64,000 nt of DNA from Segatella hominis (GTDB lineage Bacteria; Bacteroidota; Bacteroidia; Bacteroidales; Bacteroidaceae): the NCBI RefSeq assembly GCF_019249725.2, contig NZ_CP137559.1, positions 1,283,501 through 1,347,500 of the forward strand, in the 5' to 3' direction. Of the stretch, positions 8,086 through 17,576 are shown piece after piece (position 1 is the first letter of the stretch; each line of letters starts with the position of its first letter). A program made the translations under genes and the position numbers. The notes beneath the pieces were generated by a model. It worked only from the letters and a program-made list of their open reading frames with translations. It searched no databases and was not told where the DNA came from.

Positions 8086-8572
8086 CGTGCTCCTTGAGGA
8101 AAGCGAACATAGACTTCAACGCCGTATTGGTAGCGATGGCGAGATTGATGTCACGACCGAAATCGTCTGTGAGTTTCAGAGTGCGCACATCATCCTTGCT
8201 GCCATAGCCTATCCAGATGGTGCCCACAGGATTCTCCAGAGTACCTCCAGAAGGACCAGCTACACCCGTAGCAGAAATCGCATAATCCACATGGAGGGCA
8301 TTGATGGCACCGATCACCATCTCCTTAGCCACTTCCTCACAAACGGCAGTCTGCTCCTCAAGCACCTCATGGCTCACACCGAGCAGGTTCTCTTTCACCT
8401 CATTGGTATAGGAAACGATACCACCCTTGAAGTAGTTGCTCGCACCAGGTACTGCAATGATAGCCTCAGCGATACGGCCGCCAGTGCAACTCTCTGCTGT
8501 ACCCAAAGTCTTATCACTATTGTATAGCATCTCTGAGATGCTCTTACTCAAAATCTTACTTTCAAATTCCAT
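8063..8572 (-). CDS. pncC: nicotinamide-nucleotide amidohydrolase (CinA-C family)
   Basis: 169 residues, stand-alone CinA C-terminal domain. Deamidates nicotinamide mononucleotide to nicotinate mononucleotide in pyridine-nucleotide salvage. Signature TAESCTGGRIAEAI at about 25-38, GGIVSYTNEVKENLLGV at 50-66 and ISATGVAGPSGGTLENPVGTIWIGY at about 99-123. No N-terminal competence-domain fusion. Located 16 bp after tsaD on the same strand. Confidence 0.93.
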   Translation of the reverse strand: MEFESKILSKSISEMLYNSDKTLGTAESCTGGRIAEAIIAVPGASNYFKGGIVSYTNEVKENLLGVSHEVLEEQTAVCEEVAKEMVIGAINALHVDYAISATGVAGPSGGTLENPVGTIWIGYGSKDDVRTLKLTDDFGRDINLAIATNTALKSMFAFLKEHEEDLKKD

Positions 8573-8588
8573 ATTTAATATAAAAAAA

Positions 8589-9629
8589 CTATTTGAACGT
8601 TACTTTAGAGAACGCAGGCAAGTCTATGGTTGCGAAGTCCTTATCGCGATACTTAAACGTGCCCACGCATCCTATCATCGCTGCATTATCAGTCGTATAA
8701 CTGAACTTCGGAATATAGATGGTCCATCCGAAGCGCTTAGCATGATCATGAAAGGCATTGCGCAAACCATTGTTGGCAGAAACACCTCCCGCAACAGCCA
8801 CGTGGGTGATACCCGTCTGCTTCACTGCCATGCGGAGCTTCTTCATCAGGATATCCACGATGGTAAACTCGATGCTGGCAGCCAGGTCGAACTTGTTTTT
8901 CTCTACGAAATCAGGATCGTCTGCCACCCATTTGCGGAGACTGTAGAGGAAACTGGTCTTGAAGCCAGAGAAACTATAGTTGAGTCCCGGGATATGCGGT
9001 TCAGCAAAAGAGAAAGCCTTCGGATTACCCTGTCTTGCGTATTTATCTACGATAGGGCCACCCGGATACCCCCACTCCAGCACCTTGGCACACTTGTCGA
9101 TAGCCTCGCCGGCAGCATCATCGATGGTCTGACCGAGCACCTGCATATCATTGTACGCATTCACCTTCACAATCTGGGAGTTTCCACCCGAAACAAGAAG
9201 GCAGATGAAAGGGAACGGAGGAGCCGTCTGGTCGTCATCACTTTCCTTGATGAAATGCGCCATCACGTGTCCCTGCAAGTGATTGACATCAATCAAAGGA
9301 ATGTTGAGCGAGCGGGCGAGTCCCTTGGCAAAGCTGACACCTACGAGCAATGAACCCATCAGACCGGGACCTCTCGTAAAGGCCACTGCACTCAGGTCTT
9401 CCTTGGTGATGCCGGCATGCTTGATAGCCTGATCGACCACAGGAACCACATTCTGCTGATGCGCGCGCGAAGCCAGTTCAGGAACCACACCACCATAAGC
9501 GCGATGCACCTCCTGTGAAGCCGTGACATTGCTCAACAGCACTCCATTTCTCAAGACAGCAGCCGAGGTATCATCGCAGCTGCTCTCAATACCCAATATA
9601 TATATATCCTTCTTTTCGTTTTCTTCCAT
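8589..9629 (-). CDS. tsaD: tRNA N6-threonylcarbamoyladenosine transferase catalytic subunit
   Basis: Transfers the threonylcarbamoyl group to A37 of ANN-decoding tRNAs with TsaB and TsaE. ASKHA fold: ILGIESSCDDTSAAVL at the N-terminus, metal-binding HLQGHVMAH at about 115-123, LVSGGNSQIV, and AGGVSANNGLR near the C-terminus. Start chosen at 9629 (MEENEKKD); a start 4 codons upstream exists. About 346 residues, normal length. Confidence 0.96.
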   Translation of the reverse strand: MEENEKKDIYILGIESSCDDTSAAVLRNGVLLSNVTASQEVHRAYGGVVPELASRAHQQNVVPVVDQAIKHAGITKEDLSAVAFTRGPGLMGSLLVGVSFAKGLARSLNIPLIDVNHLQGHVMAHFIKESDDDQTAPPFPFICLLVSGGNSQIVKVNAYNDMQVLGQTIDDAAGEAIDKCAKVLEWGYPGGPIVDKYARQGNPKAFSFAEPHIPGLNYSFSGFKTSFLYSLRKWVADDPDFVEKNKFDLAASIEFTIVDILMKKLRMAVKQTGITHVAVAGGVSANNGLRNAFHDHAKRFGWTIYIPKFSYTTDNAAMIGCVGTFKYRDKDFATIDLPAFSKVTFK

Positions 9630-9640
9630 GATTTTATACA

Positions 9641-9745
9641 CCTTATTATATTGATTCTTACACCATTATATCGAATTCTACTGATCCTCACAGATTCTTA
9701 CACCTTATTATATATAATGGTGAGTATATATTATGGTGAGTATTC
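9641..9745. repeat. TTCTTACACCTTATTATAT direct and inverted repeats
   Basis: Between map and tsaD, the phrases CTTACACC(T)TATTATAT recur, and the region 9689-9742 contains CACCTTATTATATATAATGGTGAG arranged as an inverted repeat with a second TATATATTATGGTGAG copy. It could act as the map terminator or as the tsaD upstream region. No gene is seen. Confidence 0.45.
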
Positions 9746-9746
9746 T

Positions 9747-10607
9747 TTAGTAGGTCAGCACCTCTACACCGTGTTCTGTCATCACGAAGGTATGCTCCCA
9801 CTGTGCAGATGGTTTTTCATCGCCTGTGATAACCTCCCATCCGTATGGATCGTCCGCATCGATGAACACCTTCCAGGTACCCATGTTAATCATTGGTTCG
9901 ATGGTGAATACCATACCCGGAACGAGCAGCATACCAGTACCCTTATGACCGTAGTGAAGCACCTCTGGCTCTTCGTGGAACTCGCAGCCCACGCCATGTC
10001 CACAGAGATCGCGCACCACTCCATAACCGTATTTCTTGCAGTGCTTCTCGATAGCATGACCGATGTCGCCCACAAAACTGTATGGCTTGGCAGCTTCAGC
10101 ACCGATTTCGAGGCATTCCTTAGCCACTCTCACCAACTGCTCCTTCTCCGGAGTCGTCTTGCCGATGATGAACATACGGGAAGCGTCAGCATAATAGCCG
10201 TCCACGATGGTAGTCATATCCACATTGACGATATCGCCCTCCTGGAGCACGTCTTCCTCCTTAGGAATACCATGGCAAACCACCTCATTGATACTCGTAC
10301 AAACGCTTTTAGGATAGCCCTCGTAATTGAGGCAGGCAGGTATGGCATCATGATCCTTGCAGTACTGCATACAGATGTCGTCGATCTCCTGCGTGTTCAT
10401 ACCTGGGCGGATAGCTTCAGCCACCGCATCAAGACAACCCGTATTGACGACACCGCTCTTACGGATACCCTCAATCTGTTCTGGAGTCTTGATCAAATCA
10501 CGAGTAGGCACCAATTTGCCTTTATTTTCCCAAAACATCACCTGCTTATCAAGGTCGGTCAGAGGCTGACCCGGCAAGCAATGCCATCTTCTTTTTTTAA
10601 TAACCAT
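9747..10607 (-). CDS. map: type I methionine aminopeptidase
   Basis: About 286 residues. Removes the initiator Met from nascent proteins. Metal ligands visible: the two Asp in NVDMTTIVDGYYADASRMF, His in GHGVG, Glu in FTIEPM and Glu in WEHTFVMTEHG. The N-terminal 35 residues (MVIKKRRWHCLPGQPLTDLDKQ) extend beyond the E. coli enzyme, as in many Bacteroidota. Start 10607 is preferred over 10649 because the promoter lies at 10668-10698. Confidence 0.95.
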   Translation of the reverse strand: MVIKKRRWHCLPGQPLTDLDKQVMFWENKGKLVPTRDLIKTPEQIEGIRKSGVVNTGCLDAVAEAIRPGMNTQEIDDICMQYCKDHDAIPACLNYEGYPKSVCTSINEVVCHGIPKEEDVLQEGDIVNVDMTTIVDGYYADASRMFIIGKTTPEKEQLVRVAKECLEIGAEAAKPYSFVGDIGHAIEKHCKKYGYGVVRDLCGHGVGCEFHEEPEVLHYGHKGTGMLLVPGMVFTIEPMINMGTWKVFIDADDPYGWEVITGDEKPSAQWEHTFVMTEHGVEVLTY

Positions 10608-10667
10608 TTCGTTTAATTTTATTGCGGCAGCCCCATCAGGTCCGCCCATTATTTCTATTTACATCTG

Positions 10668-10698
10668 CAAAAGTACAACATTTCAAGCAGAGTACAAA
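10668..10698 (-). promoter_or_regulatory. promoter of map
   Basis: Minus strand TTTG (10698-10695), 19 bp, TACTTTTG (10675-10668); exact match to the Bacteroidota consensus, about 60 bp before the ATG at 10607. Confidence 0.85.
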
Positions 10699-10891
10699 AT
10701 AATTGCAATAATATTTATCTTTTTTCAGATACTTGCAGCATTCCGTTTCTGTTTTTTCTGATCCAAATCGTCTTTGAGTATTCTCTCTGAGGCTGGAGAT
10801 ACTCATTCGATTGATAGAAAATCTCACTTGATGAAGATTCTCACTTGAGAGGAAAATCTCGATGCTGTAAAATCTCGGTTGATGAAATACT

Positions 10892-11512
10892 TTATTTCAG
10901 AAACTTATAGATTTCCTCTGTCCAGTCTGCTCCGTTCTGCGGACAATAGGTACGGATGCCCAGTTCGCTGGCAGCAGCGCAGTTGCGCGGACCATCATCT
11001 ACGAAGAGCGCATCTTCTGGGAGGATTTTTTCCTGAGTGAGCACATAGCGGAAGAAGCGATCATCCGGCTTCATCAACTTCACCTCATAACTGCGATACA
11101 GGGCATCAAAATACTCACCGATGGCATGGCCGTCACCAGAGAATTCCGTGCTGTCTGTCCAGGAACTCATGTAGGGATTGGTATTGGAGAGGAGAATCAC
11201 ACGATAGCCTTCCTCTTTCAACTTGCGGAGAGCAGCCAACTTATTGGCAGGCACATCAGCCGCATAACCCAACCAGCAATGGCGCACTTCCTCAAAAGAC
11301 AGTTTTCTACCCACCATCTTCTCCAGGGCCTCCTGATATTCTTCAAGACTCAGTTTACCTTCCTCCAGATCGCCGAAGATGCCCGCCTGACAATAAGGGT
11401 TCAAAACTTCATCAGCCTTCTGCAGCCCCAATGCACTGAAACGCCTCACTGCTTCATCATGGTTGAGTGTGATGATCACGCCGCCCATGTCAAAAATCAC
11501 CGTTTTAATCAT
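10892..11512 (-). CDS. HAD-superfamily hydrolase (subfamily IA)
   Basis: 206 residues. Motif I is FDMGGVIITL with a single catalytic Asp (the second Asp of DxD is replaced by Gly-Gly, as in the YihX/HAD-IA3 group), motif II LLSNTN at about 107-112, motif III Lys in VKLMKPDDRFF, motif IV LFVDDGPRN. A helical cap occupies residues 15-85. Family members are phosphatases of sugar phosphates or nucleotides; the substrate cannot be read from the sequence. About 90 bp downstream of metH. Confidence 0.85.
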   Translation of the reverse strand: MIKTVIFDMGGVIITLNHDEAVRRFSALGLQKADEVLNPYCQAGIFGDLEEGKLSLEEYQEALEKMVGRKLSFEEVRHCWLGYAADVPANKLAALRKLKEEGYRVILLSNTNPYMSSWTDSTEFSGDGHAIGEYFDALYRSYEVKLMKPDDRFFRYVLTQEKILPEDALFVDDGPRNCAAASELGIRTYCPQNGADWTEEIYKFLK

Positions 11513-11603
11513 AACTATATTTTCTCTAACGTTTTCTATATCAACTCTTTCGTATCCTGTATTTATCTGATGAATTCAGCATTTATCTACTAAATTCTGC
11601 GTC

Positions 11604-14393
11604 TTATTCAAACAAGTTCAACTTATTCTTGCGGGCTTCATCGAGGCTGGCGAGTTTCTGCTGCTGCTCATGATATTCCGCCCTCATCTTAGCATATTTG
11701 TCGTCCAGTTCCTTCACGAATTTCGGACCTTCCACCTTATCAAAGAGGCGGGTGCAGATGCCGGCATTCAGACTCGCGTCTTTCACCCAGACCACCGGAC
11801 CGCCGTATTCCGGAGCTATCTTGAGCGCCACGTGCAGTTCGCTGGTAGTAGCACCGCCCACCATGATAGGGATGCGCAGCCCCGCCTTCTGCATCTCGTG
11901 AGCCACATGCACCATTTCATCGAGCGACGGCGTAATCAGTCCGCTCAATCCGATGGCATCCACCTTTTCCTCGATAGCCTTCTTGACAATCTGTTCGGCA
12001 GGAACCATCACACCTAAGTCGATGATATCGAAGTTATTGCACGACATCACCACGCAGACGATGTTCTTTCCGATATCATGCACATCACCCTTCACGGTAG
12101 CCATCACCACCTTGCCAGCCTTGGTAGAACTGCCCGTATTCTCAGCCTCGATATGCGGTTGGAGGATAGAAACAGCCGCTTTCATCGTGCGTGCGGTCTT
12201 GACCACCTGTGGCAGGAACATCTTTCCTTCGCCGAAGAGCGCACCCACTTCGTTCATACCGTCCATCAGCGGTCCCTCGATTACATTCACGGCATGCGGA
12301 TATTTGGCGAGTGCCTCATCGATATCCTTCTGCAGGAACTCCGTGATACCCTTGCGCAGGGCATATTTCAAGCGGTTCTCCACCGGTTCCTTGCGCCATT
12401 CCGGAGCAGCCGGTTTAGCCACGGGCGCACCGCCAGCCTTGGCTGCAGCCTTGGCAGCATCCATCTGCTCCTTGATCTCATTAGCCAGGTCTATCAGTTC
12501 GTCAGCAGCACCCTTTCTGCGGTTGAGCACCACGTCCTCGATGAGTTCACGCTGTACTTCAGGCAATTTGGCGTAATCCTTTCTGGCTTTGGCATTTACG
12601 ATACCGAAGTCCATACCAACCAACTGGGCATGATGAAGAAAAACGGCGTGGATAGCCTCGCGGATATAAGTATTGCCACGGAAGGAGAAAGAGAGGTTGC
12701 TCACACCACCGCTCACATGGGCACCAGGCAGATGCTGGTGGATCCATTCCGTAGCGCGGATAAACTCCACGGCATAGTTGTCGTGCTCCTCCATACCCGT
12801 AGCGATGGCCAGCACATTCGGGTCGAAGATGATGTCGAGCGGATTCATGCCCACCTTATCCACGAGGATACGATAAGCCCTCTCGGCTATCTCAATACGG
12901 CGCTCGAAGGTAGTAGCCTGCCCGATTTCATCGAAACACATCACCACCACGGCAGCTCCGTATCTCATCACATCACGGGCGTGGGAGATAAACTTCTCCT
13001 CACCTTCCTTGAGTGAGATGGAGTTGACGATGCACTTACCCTGACAGCACTTCAGTCCGGCAACGATGACATCCCATTTCGAGGAGTCGATCATGATAGG
13101 CACCTTGGCGATCTCAGGTTCAGCAGCTATCATATTGAGGAAGTTGACCATTTCCACCTTGGCATCCAGCAGACCGTCATCCATGTTGACATCCACGACT
13201 GCAGCCCCGTCGGCCACCTGCTTGCGGGCGATATCCAACGCCTCCTCATACTGTTTTTCATTGATGAGTCGGAGGAACTTGCGACTACCCGCCACGTTGC
13301 ATCGCTCACCCACGTTGACAAATCTTGACGCATCCATCGGGAGTTTCACGGAGTCATCTACATCGAGCAGATCGAGTCCGGAGAGCCACATGGTGTCCGG
13401 TTTGGCTGCCACCTGATGAGGTTTCACCCCCTGCGCCATACGGTCGTAACTGGCGATGAATTCGGGCGAAGTACCACAGCAACCGCCGATAATGTTGACC
13501 AGTCCCTCGTCGAGGAACTCCTTGATTTTCGGAGCCATACTCTCAGCCGTCTCGTCATACTGCCCCATCTCGTTAGGCAATCCGGCGTTCGGATGGGCGC
13601 TGATATACCAGGGCGCCACAGCCCCCATGCGCTTGATGAAAGGTTTCATCTGCGGAGCACCGAAGGCACAGTTCATGCCCACCGAAAAGATAGGATAAGA
13701 CGAGATGCTGGCCAGGAAAGCCTCGATGGTCTGTCCGCTCAGGGTACGACCAGCCAGATCGCTCACGGTCAGACTCACCATGATAGGCAGGTCCACACCG
13801 TGCTTCTTCATCGTGGTAAGCGCCGCGTCGATCATCGCCTTACAGTTGAGCGTATCAAAGATGGTTTCGATGAGAATCACATCCACACCACCCTCGATGA
13901 GACCGTCGATTTGCTCGCATGTATCCTCAAAAAGTTCATCATACGTAATCTCACGTGCCGCAGGATTGCTCACGTCAGGACTCATACTGCACGTTTTGTT
14001 GGTAGGACCCACATCGCCCGCCACAAAACGCGGTTTGTCATCCGTGCTGAAAAGGTCGCACTGTATGCGTGCCAGCCTGGCTCCCTCGTAAGCCATTTCC
14101 CGGGCTTGATTTTCCAAGTGATAATCAGCCTGTGAAATGCGCTGCGAAGAAAACGTGTTGGCAGAAATAATATCGGCACCCGCCTCGAGGTACCTCCGGT
14201 AAATATCTGAAATTACATCGGGGCGGGTAATATTGAGCATATCATTATTACCCTTCATCTGTCCTGGAATATCCTGGAATCTGTCGCCCCTGAAGTCTTC
14301 CTCCGTCAAATTGTACTTCTGAATCTCCGTGCCCATCGCACCGTCGAGAATCAGAATTTTCTCCTTAACAATCTCTCTTATCGTCTTACCCAT
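11604..14393 (-). CDS. metH: cobalamin-dependent methionine synthase lacking the activation domain
   Basis: About 929 residues. Methylates homocysteine using methyl-tetrahydrofolate through methylcobalamin. Order: homocysteine domain (about 1-330, [12 protein letters not shown] at the start, zinc ligands in MNCAFG and GGCCGT), pterin domain (about 355-620, [16 protein letters not shown]), cap, then the B12 domain with DVHDIG at about 768 (the His ligand). Full-length MetH is about 1,220 residues; here the protein stops about 155 residues after DVHDIG, so the AdoMet-binding reactivation domain is missing. Start set at [13 protein letters not shown]; a 30-codon longer ORF would run into smpB. 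Confidence 0.95.
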   Translation of the reverse strand: MGKTIREIVKEKILILDGAMGTEIQKYNLTEEDFRGDRFQDIPGQMKGNNDMLNITRPDVISDIYRRYLEAGADIISANTFSSQRISQADYHLENQAREMAYEGARLARIQCDLFSTDDKPRFVAGDVGPTNKTCSMSPDVSNPAAREITYDELFEDTCEQIDGLIEGGVDVILIETIFDTLNCKAMIDAALTTMKKHGVDLPIMVSLTVSDLAGRTLSGQTIEAFLASISSYPIFSVGMNCAFGAPQMKPFIKRMGAVAPWYISAHPNAGLPNEMGQYDETAESMAPKIKEFLDEGLVNIIGGCCGTSPEFIASYDRMAQGVKPHQVAAKPDTMWLSGLDLLDVDDSVKLPMDASRFVNVGERCNVAGSRKFLRLINEKQYEEALDIARKQVADGAAVVDVNMDDGLLDAKVEMVNFLNMIAAEPEIAKVPIMIDSSKWDVIVAGLKCCQGKCIVNSISLKEGEEKFISHARDVMRYGAAVVVMCFDEIGQATTFERRIEIAERAYRILVDKVGMNPLDIIFDPNVLAIATGMEEHDNYAVEFIRATEWIHQHLPGAHVSGGVSNLSFSFRGNTYIREAIHAVFLHHAQLVGMDFGIVNAKARKDYAKLPEVQRELIEDVVLNRRKGAADELIDLANEIKEQMDAAKAAAKAGGAPVAKPAAPEWRKEPVENRLKYALRKGITEFLQKDIDEALAKYPHAVNVIEGPLMDGMNEVGALFGEGKMFLPQVVKTARTMKAAVSILQPHIEAENTGSSTKAGKVVMATVKGDVHDIGKNIVCVVMSCNNFDIIDLGVMVPAEQIVKKAIEEKVDAIGLSGLITPSLDEMVHVAHEMQKAGLRIPIMVGGATTSELHVALKIAPEYGGPVVWVKDASLNAGICTRLFDKVEGPKFVKELDDKYAKMRAEYHEQQQKLASLDEARKNKLNLFE

Positions 14394-14463
14394 TGTCGAT
14401 TTTCTGTATATAGGCGTGCTTTTGAGGGCACGGCATTCATATCTTAGAGGTGTTCGAGATGGC

Positions 14464-14943
14464 TTAGAAGTGCTTGATGGCACGGTCCATTTCTCGTCTG
14501 TCCTCCTTCTCCTTGAGCGTCTGTCGCTTGTCGTATTCCTTCTTACCCTTGCAGAGGGCTATATCCACCTTGGCACGTCCGTGATCGTCGATGAAAACGA
14601 GTATAGGCACGATAGTAAATCCCGGCTGCTTGCTGTCTTCCTCAAGTCTTCTGAGTTCTCGCTTGTTGAGCAGCAACTTGCGGTCTCTGCGGGCCTCGTG
14701 ATTGCTGAATGAGCCGTAGAAATAAGGAGAGATGTTCATTCCCTTCACCCAGAGTTCGCCCTGGTAGAAGTCACAATAGCAGTCCACGAGCGAAGCCTTA
14801 CCGCCACGTATCGACTTGATTTCCGTACCAGTAAGCACGATGCCTGCTGTATAGGTATCCACGAAGAAGTATTCGAAGGATGCCTTCTTGTTTCTTATCT
14901 GTATCGGACTCTTCTTGCGGAGTTCCTGTTCTTGCTTGTTCAT
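14464..14943 (-). CDS. smpB: SsrA-binding protein
   Basis: 159 residues. Binds tmRNA and brings it to stalled ribosomes. Signature: [37 protein letters not shown], then [22 protein letters not shown] and [19 protein letters not shown]. The basic C-terminal tail [13 protein letters not shown] is complete. Lies 70 bp upstream of the chosen metH start. Confidence 0.97.
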   Translation of the reverse strand: MNKQEQELRKKSPIQIRNKKASFEYFFVDTYTAGIVLTGTEIKSIRGGKASLVDCYCDFYQGELWVKGMNISPYFYGSFSNHEARRDRKLLLNKRELRRLEEDSKQPGFTIVPILVFIDDHGRAKVDIALCKGKKEYDKRQTLKEKEDRREMDRAIKHF

Positions 14944-15009
14944 ATATAAATAATGTATAATTTATAATGAATAATGAATAATTTAAAAAGTAAACATTAA
15001 ACACTAACA
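14944..15009. repeat. AATGAATAATTT low-complexity spacer
   Basis: AT-rich tandem units (AATGTATAATTTATAATGAATAATGAATAATT) and AAACATTAAACACTAACATTAAAC fill the gap between the DUF4375 gene and smpB. A common intergenic filler type; no gene is seen. Confidence 0.6.
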
Positions 15010-15513
15010 TTAAACAATAGTAGCAAACTGCTGGATGTTTTCGTCGATATAGTAGGCCACCTTGCTGGTCCATTCCTCCTCATTTTCGACGAAAGCATCA
15101 TCAAAGTCATCAAATTCAGGATATTTCTCGTAGAGCGCCATGAAATCCTCATCGCTCATCTCCTGCTCCACCTCAGCAGCCGCTTTCTTGTAGAAGAAAT
15201 GGGCCTTGTTGATGAGCTTTCCCAAGTCCGGGATACCCCAGTTGCGGAAAGCCTTGTCGGTAGGATTTCTGAAGATGAACCCGCCGAAGCCGTTGTGGAT
15301 GAGCTGTATCATACCGCCATCCATCATCTCCTCGTGCAGGAAGTGCCATGCCAGGAGCGTAATCTGGTCGCTGTTGAGTTCCGCCATGTTCTGTGCGGTC
15401 AACTGTCCCCCGATGGCTTCCAGCGTAGCATCGATGAAAACCTTCACAAACTCGTCCATGCCCTCGAGTGCAGCCTTCTGCAGAGCAGCATCATTTATCT
15501 TAACTTGCGTCAT
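15010..15513 (-). CDS. DUF4375 (DMP19-like) protein
   Basis: 167 residues, strongly acidic C-terminal third (EKYPEFDDFDDAFVENEEEW). The core LAWHFLHEEMMDGGMIQLIHNGFGGFIF matches the DUF4375 family, whose characterised member DMP19 of Neisseria mimics DNA and sequesters a repressor. Whether this protein is a DNA mimic is inference from the family and its charge. It has its own perfect promoter and could be transcribed with smpB and metH downstream. Confidence 0.75.
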   Translation of the reverse strand: MTQVKINDAALQKAALEGMDEFVKVFIDATLEAIGGQLTAQNMAELNSDQITLLAWHFLHEEMMDGGMIQLIHNGFGGFIFRNPTDKAFRNWGIPDLGKLINKAHFFYKKAAAEVEQEMSDEDFMALYEKYPEFDDFDDAFVENEEEWTSKVAYYIDENIQQFATIV

Positions 15514-15543
15514 AATCTAATTAAAATTGCAATTTTCAGTTTG

Positions 15544-15574
15544 CAAAGATACACCAAAATGTGCATAAAGCAAA
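15544..15574 (-). promoter_or_regulatory. promoter of the DUF4375 gene
   Basis: Minus strand TTTG (15574-15571), 19 bp, TATCTTTG (15551-15544). Exact consensus, about 30 bp before the ATG at 15513. Confidence 0.85.
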
Positions 15575-15646
15575 GAAAAATGATAAGAAATAGGTTAAAG
15601 AGTTAAAAAGAATACTCATTTTTAGGTATTTTCCCAAGATTTTTTG

Positions 15647-15654
15647 TACTTTTG
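15647..15654 (+). promoter_or_regulatory. -7 box of the Fe-S scaffold / GGGtGRT operon
   Basis: TACTTTTG matches TAnnTTTG, with a T-rich TTTTTAG at 15618-15624 as a weak -33 element. Predicted start near 15661, leaving a leader of about 100 bases before the ATG at 15759. Confidence 0.6.
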
Positions 15655-15758
15655 TAGTCGAAATGTGGCAGCAGTGCTCAAATTTCTGACCGCATATATA
15701 ATATAAGGTGTACAGAAATATAGTGTTTATATATTCATTAATATAAATTTTAGCGAAT

Positions 15759-16460
15759 ATGATCTATTCTAAAGAAGTGGACAACATGTGCGTTGTCGCT
15801 AAGGGTCCTAACCACGGACCAGCTCCAATTCCTGAAGAGGGAAAATGGATTCAGGCAAAAGAGATTAAGGATATCTCTGGTTATACTCACGGTGTGGGTT
15901 GGTGTGCTCCTCAGCAGGGTGCTTGTAAGCTTTCTTTGAACATCAAGGAAGGTGTTATCCAGGAGGCTCTCGTTGAGACCATCGGTTGTACTGGTATGAC
16001 TCACTCAGCAGCTATGGCTTCTGAGATTCTTCCAGGCAAGACTATCCTTGAGGCATTGAACACAGACCTCGTTTGCGATGCTATCAATACAGCAATGCGC
16101 GAGCTCTTCCTCCAGATTGTTTACGGTCGTAGCCAGAGCGCTTTCTCTGAGGGCGGTCTCGTTATCGGTGCAGGTCTTGAGGACTTGGGTAAGGGTCTTC
16201 GTTCACAGACTGGTACTCTCTACGGTACAGTAGCTAAGGGTACACGTTACCTCGAGTTGACAGAGGGTTACATCACAAAGCAGTTCTTGGATAAGGACAG
16301 CCAGGTTTGTGGTTACGAGTATGTACACCTCGGCAAGATGATGGAAGCTATCAAGAACGGTATGGATGCCAACGAGGCAGTAAAGAAGTTCACAGGTAGC
16401 TATGGTCGTACAACTGCCGAGCAGGGTGTTGTTAAAGCAATTGATCCACGTAAAGAATAA
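15759..16460 (+). CDS. NifU-like iron-sulfur cluster scaffold homologue
   Basis: 233 residues. N-terminal two-thirds resembles an IscU/NifU-type scaffold: HGVGWCAPQQGACKL, then VETIGCTGMTHSAAMASEILPGKTILEAL and a later Cys in DLVCDAINTAMREL, so three Cys are spaced as in scaffold proteins. The C-terminal region (YLELTEGYITKQFLDKDSQVCGYEYVHLGKMMEAI) is specific to this group. It always travels with the GGGtGRT gene that follows 15 bp later. Codon use is strongly biased to GGT/GCT/CGT, pointing to high expression. The function of the pair is unknown. Confidence 0.8.
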   Translation: MIYSKEVDNMCVVAKGPNHGPAPIPEEGKWIQAKEIKDISGYTHGVGWCAPQQGACKLSLNIKEGVIQEALVETIGCTGMTHSAAMASEILPGKTILEALNTDLVCDAINTAMRELFLQIVYGRSQSAFSEGGLVIGAGLEDLGKGLRSQTGTLYGTVAKGTRYLELTEGYITKQFLDKDSQVCGYEYVHLGKMMEAIKNGMDANEAVKKFTGSYGRTTAEQGVVKAIDPRKE

Positions 16461-16475
16461 TAAGGAGATACAGAT

Positions 16476-17489
16476 ATGATTAGAAAAGTAAGTTACGAAA
16501 GTCAGGAACGTCGCGAGAAGCAAGTTCTTGCTGCTCTCAATGCTAACGGTATTCAGAGCTTGGAAGAGGCTAATCAAATCTGCGAGGACGCAGGTGTTGA
16601 TCCTTATCAGATGTGTGAAGACACTCAGCGTATCTGCTTCGAGAACGCTAAGTGGGCATATGTAGCTGGTGCTGCTATTGCTATCAAGAAGGGTGTGAAG
16701 ACAGCTGCTGATGCTGCCGAGGCTATCGGTATCGGTTTGCAGGCTTTCTGTATCCCTGGTTCTGTAGCTGACGACCGTAAGGTTGGTCTCGGCCACGGTA
16801 ACTTGGCTGCCCGTTTGCTCCGCGAGGAGACACAGTGCTTTGCTTTCTTGGCAGGTCACGAGTCTTTCGCTGCTGCTGAGGGTGCTATCAAGATCGCAGA
16901 GATGGCTAACAAGGTTCGCAAGAACCCATTGCGCGTTATCTTGAACGGTCTTGGTAAGGATGCTGCTCAGATCATCAGCCGTATCAACGGTTTCACATAC
17001 GTACAGACCAAGTTCGACTACTACACAGGTGAGTTGAAGGTTGTTAACCGTATCGCTTACAGCGATGGCCCACGTGCTAAGGTTAACTGCTATGGTGCTG
17101 ACGATGTTCGCGAGGGTGTAGCTATCAACTGGAGCGAGGATGTAGATGTATCTATCACTGGTAACTCTACCAACCCTACCCGTTTCCAGCACCCAGTAGC
17201 TGGTACTTACAAGAAGGAGCGTATTGCCGCAGGCAAGCCATACTTCTCAGTAGCTTCTGGTGGTGGTACAGGCCGTACATTGCACCCAGATAACATGGCT
17301 GCAGGTCCTGCTTCTTACGGTATGACTGATACTATGGGTCGTATGCACTCAGACGCTCAGTTCGCAGGTTCTTCTTCAGTTCCTGCTCACGTAGAGATGA
17401 TGGGCTTCCTCGGTATGGGTAACAACCCTATGGTAGGTGCTACTGTAGCTATCGCCGTAGCTATCGACTTGGCTTTGAACAAGAAGTAA
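16476..17489 (+). CDS. GGGtGRT protein of unknown function
   Basis: 337 residues, named for the motif SGGGTGRTLHPDN at about residue 265. Other visible landmarks: basic N-terminal helix ESQERREKQVLAALNANG, Cys in EANQICED, QMCEDTQRICFENA, and Gly/Ala-rich stretches (AYVAGAAIAIKKG, ATVAIAVAIDLALNKK). Partner of the scaffold-like gene immediately upstream; both share the highly-expressed codon bias. No reaction is known for the family. A strong terminator closes the pair. Confidence 0.85.
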   Translation: MIRKVSYESQERREKQVLAALNANGIQSLEEANQICEDAGVDPYQMCEDTQRICFENAKWAYVAGAAIAIKKGVKTAADAAEAIGIGLQAFCIPGSVADDRKVGLGHGNLAARLLREETQCFAFLAGHESFAAAEGAIKIAEMANKVRKNPLRVILNGLGKDAAQIISRINGFTYVQTKFDYYTGELKVVNRIAYSDGPRAKVNCYGADDVREGVAINWSEDVDVSITGNSTNPTRFQHPVAGTYKKERIAAGKPYFSVASGGGTGRTLHPDNMAAGPASYGMTDTMGRMHSDAQFAGSSSVPAHVEMMGFLGMGNNPMVGATVAIAVAIDLALNKK

Positions 17490-17511
17490 TTTTTGTTTAG
17501 GCAAAATATTT

Positions 17512-17553
17512 ATCCTCCATATCCCCACGCATGGGGATATGGAGGATTTTTTA
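17512..17553 (+). terminator. strong intrinsic terminator
   Basis: ATCCTCCATATCCCC (17512-17526) pairs perfectly with GGGGATATGGAGGAT (17533-17547), loop ACGCAT, followed by a T run. Ends the scaffold/GGGtGRT transcript. Confidence 0.93.
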
Positions 17554-17576
17554 TTAACCCCACATTATTATAATTT

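Noticed and set aside
10636..10827. 63-codon ORF upstream of map
   Set aside because: Overlaps the map promoter and has no coding character; GATGAAAATCTC-like short repeats dominate the gap.
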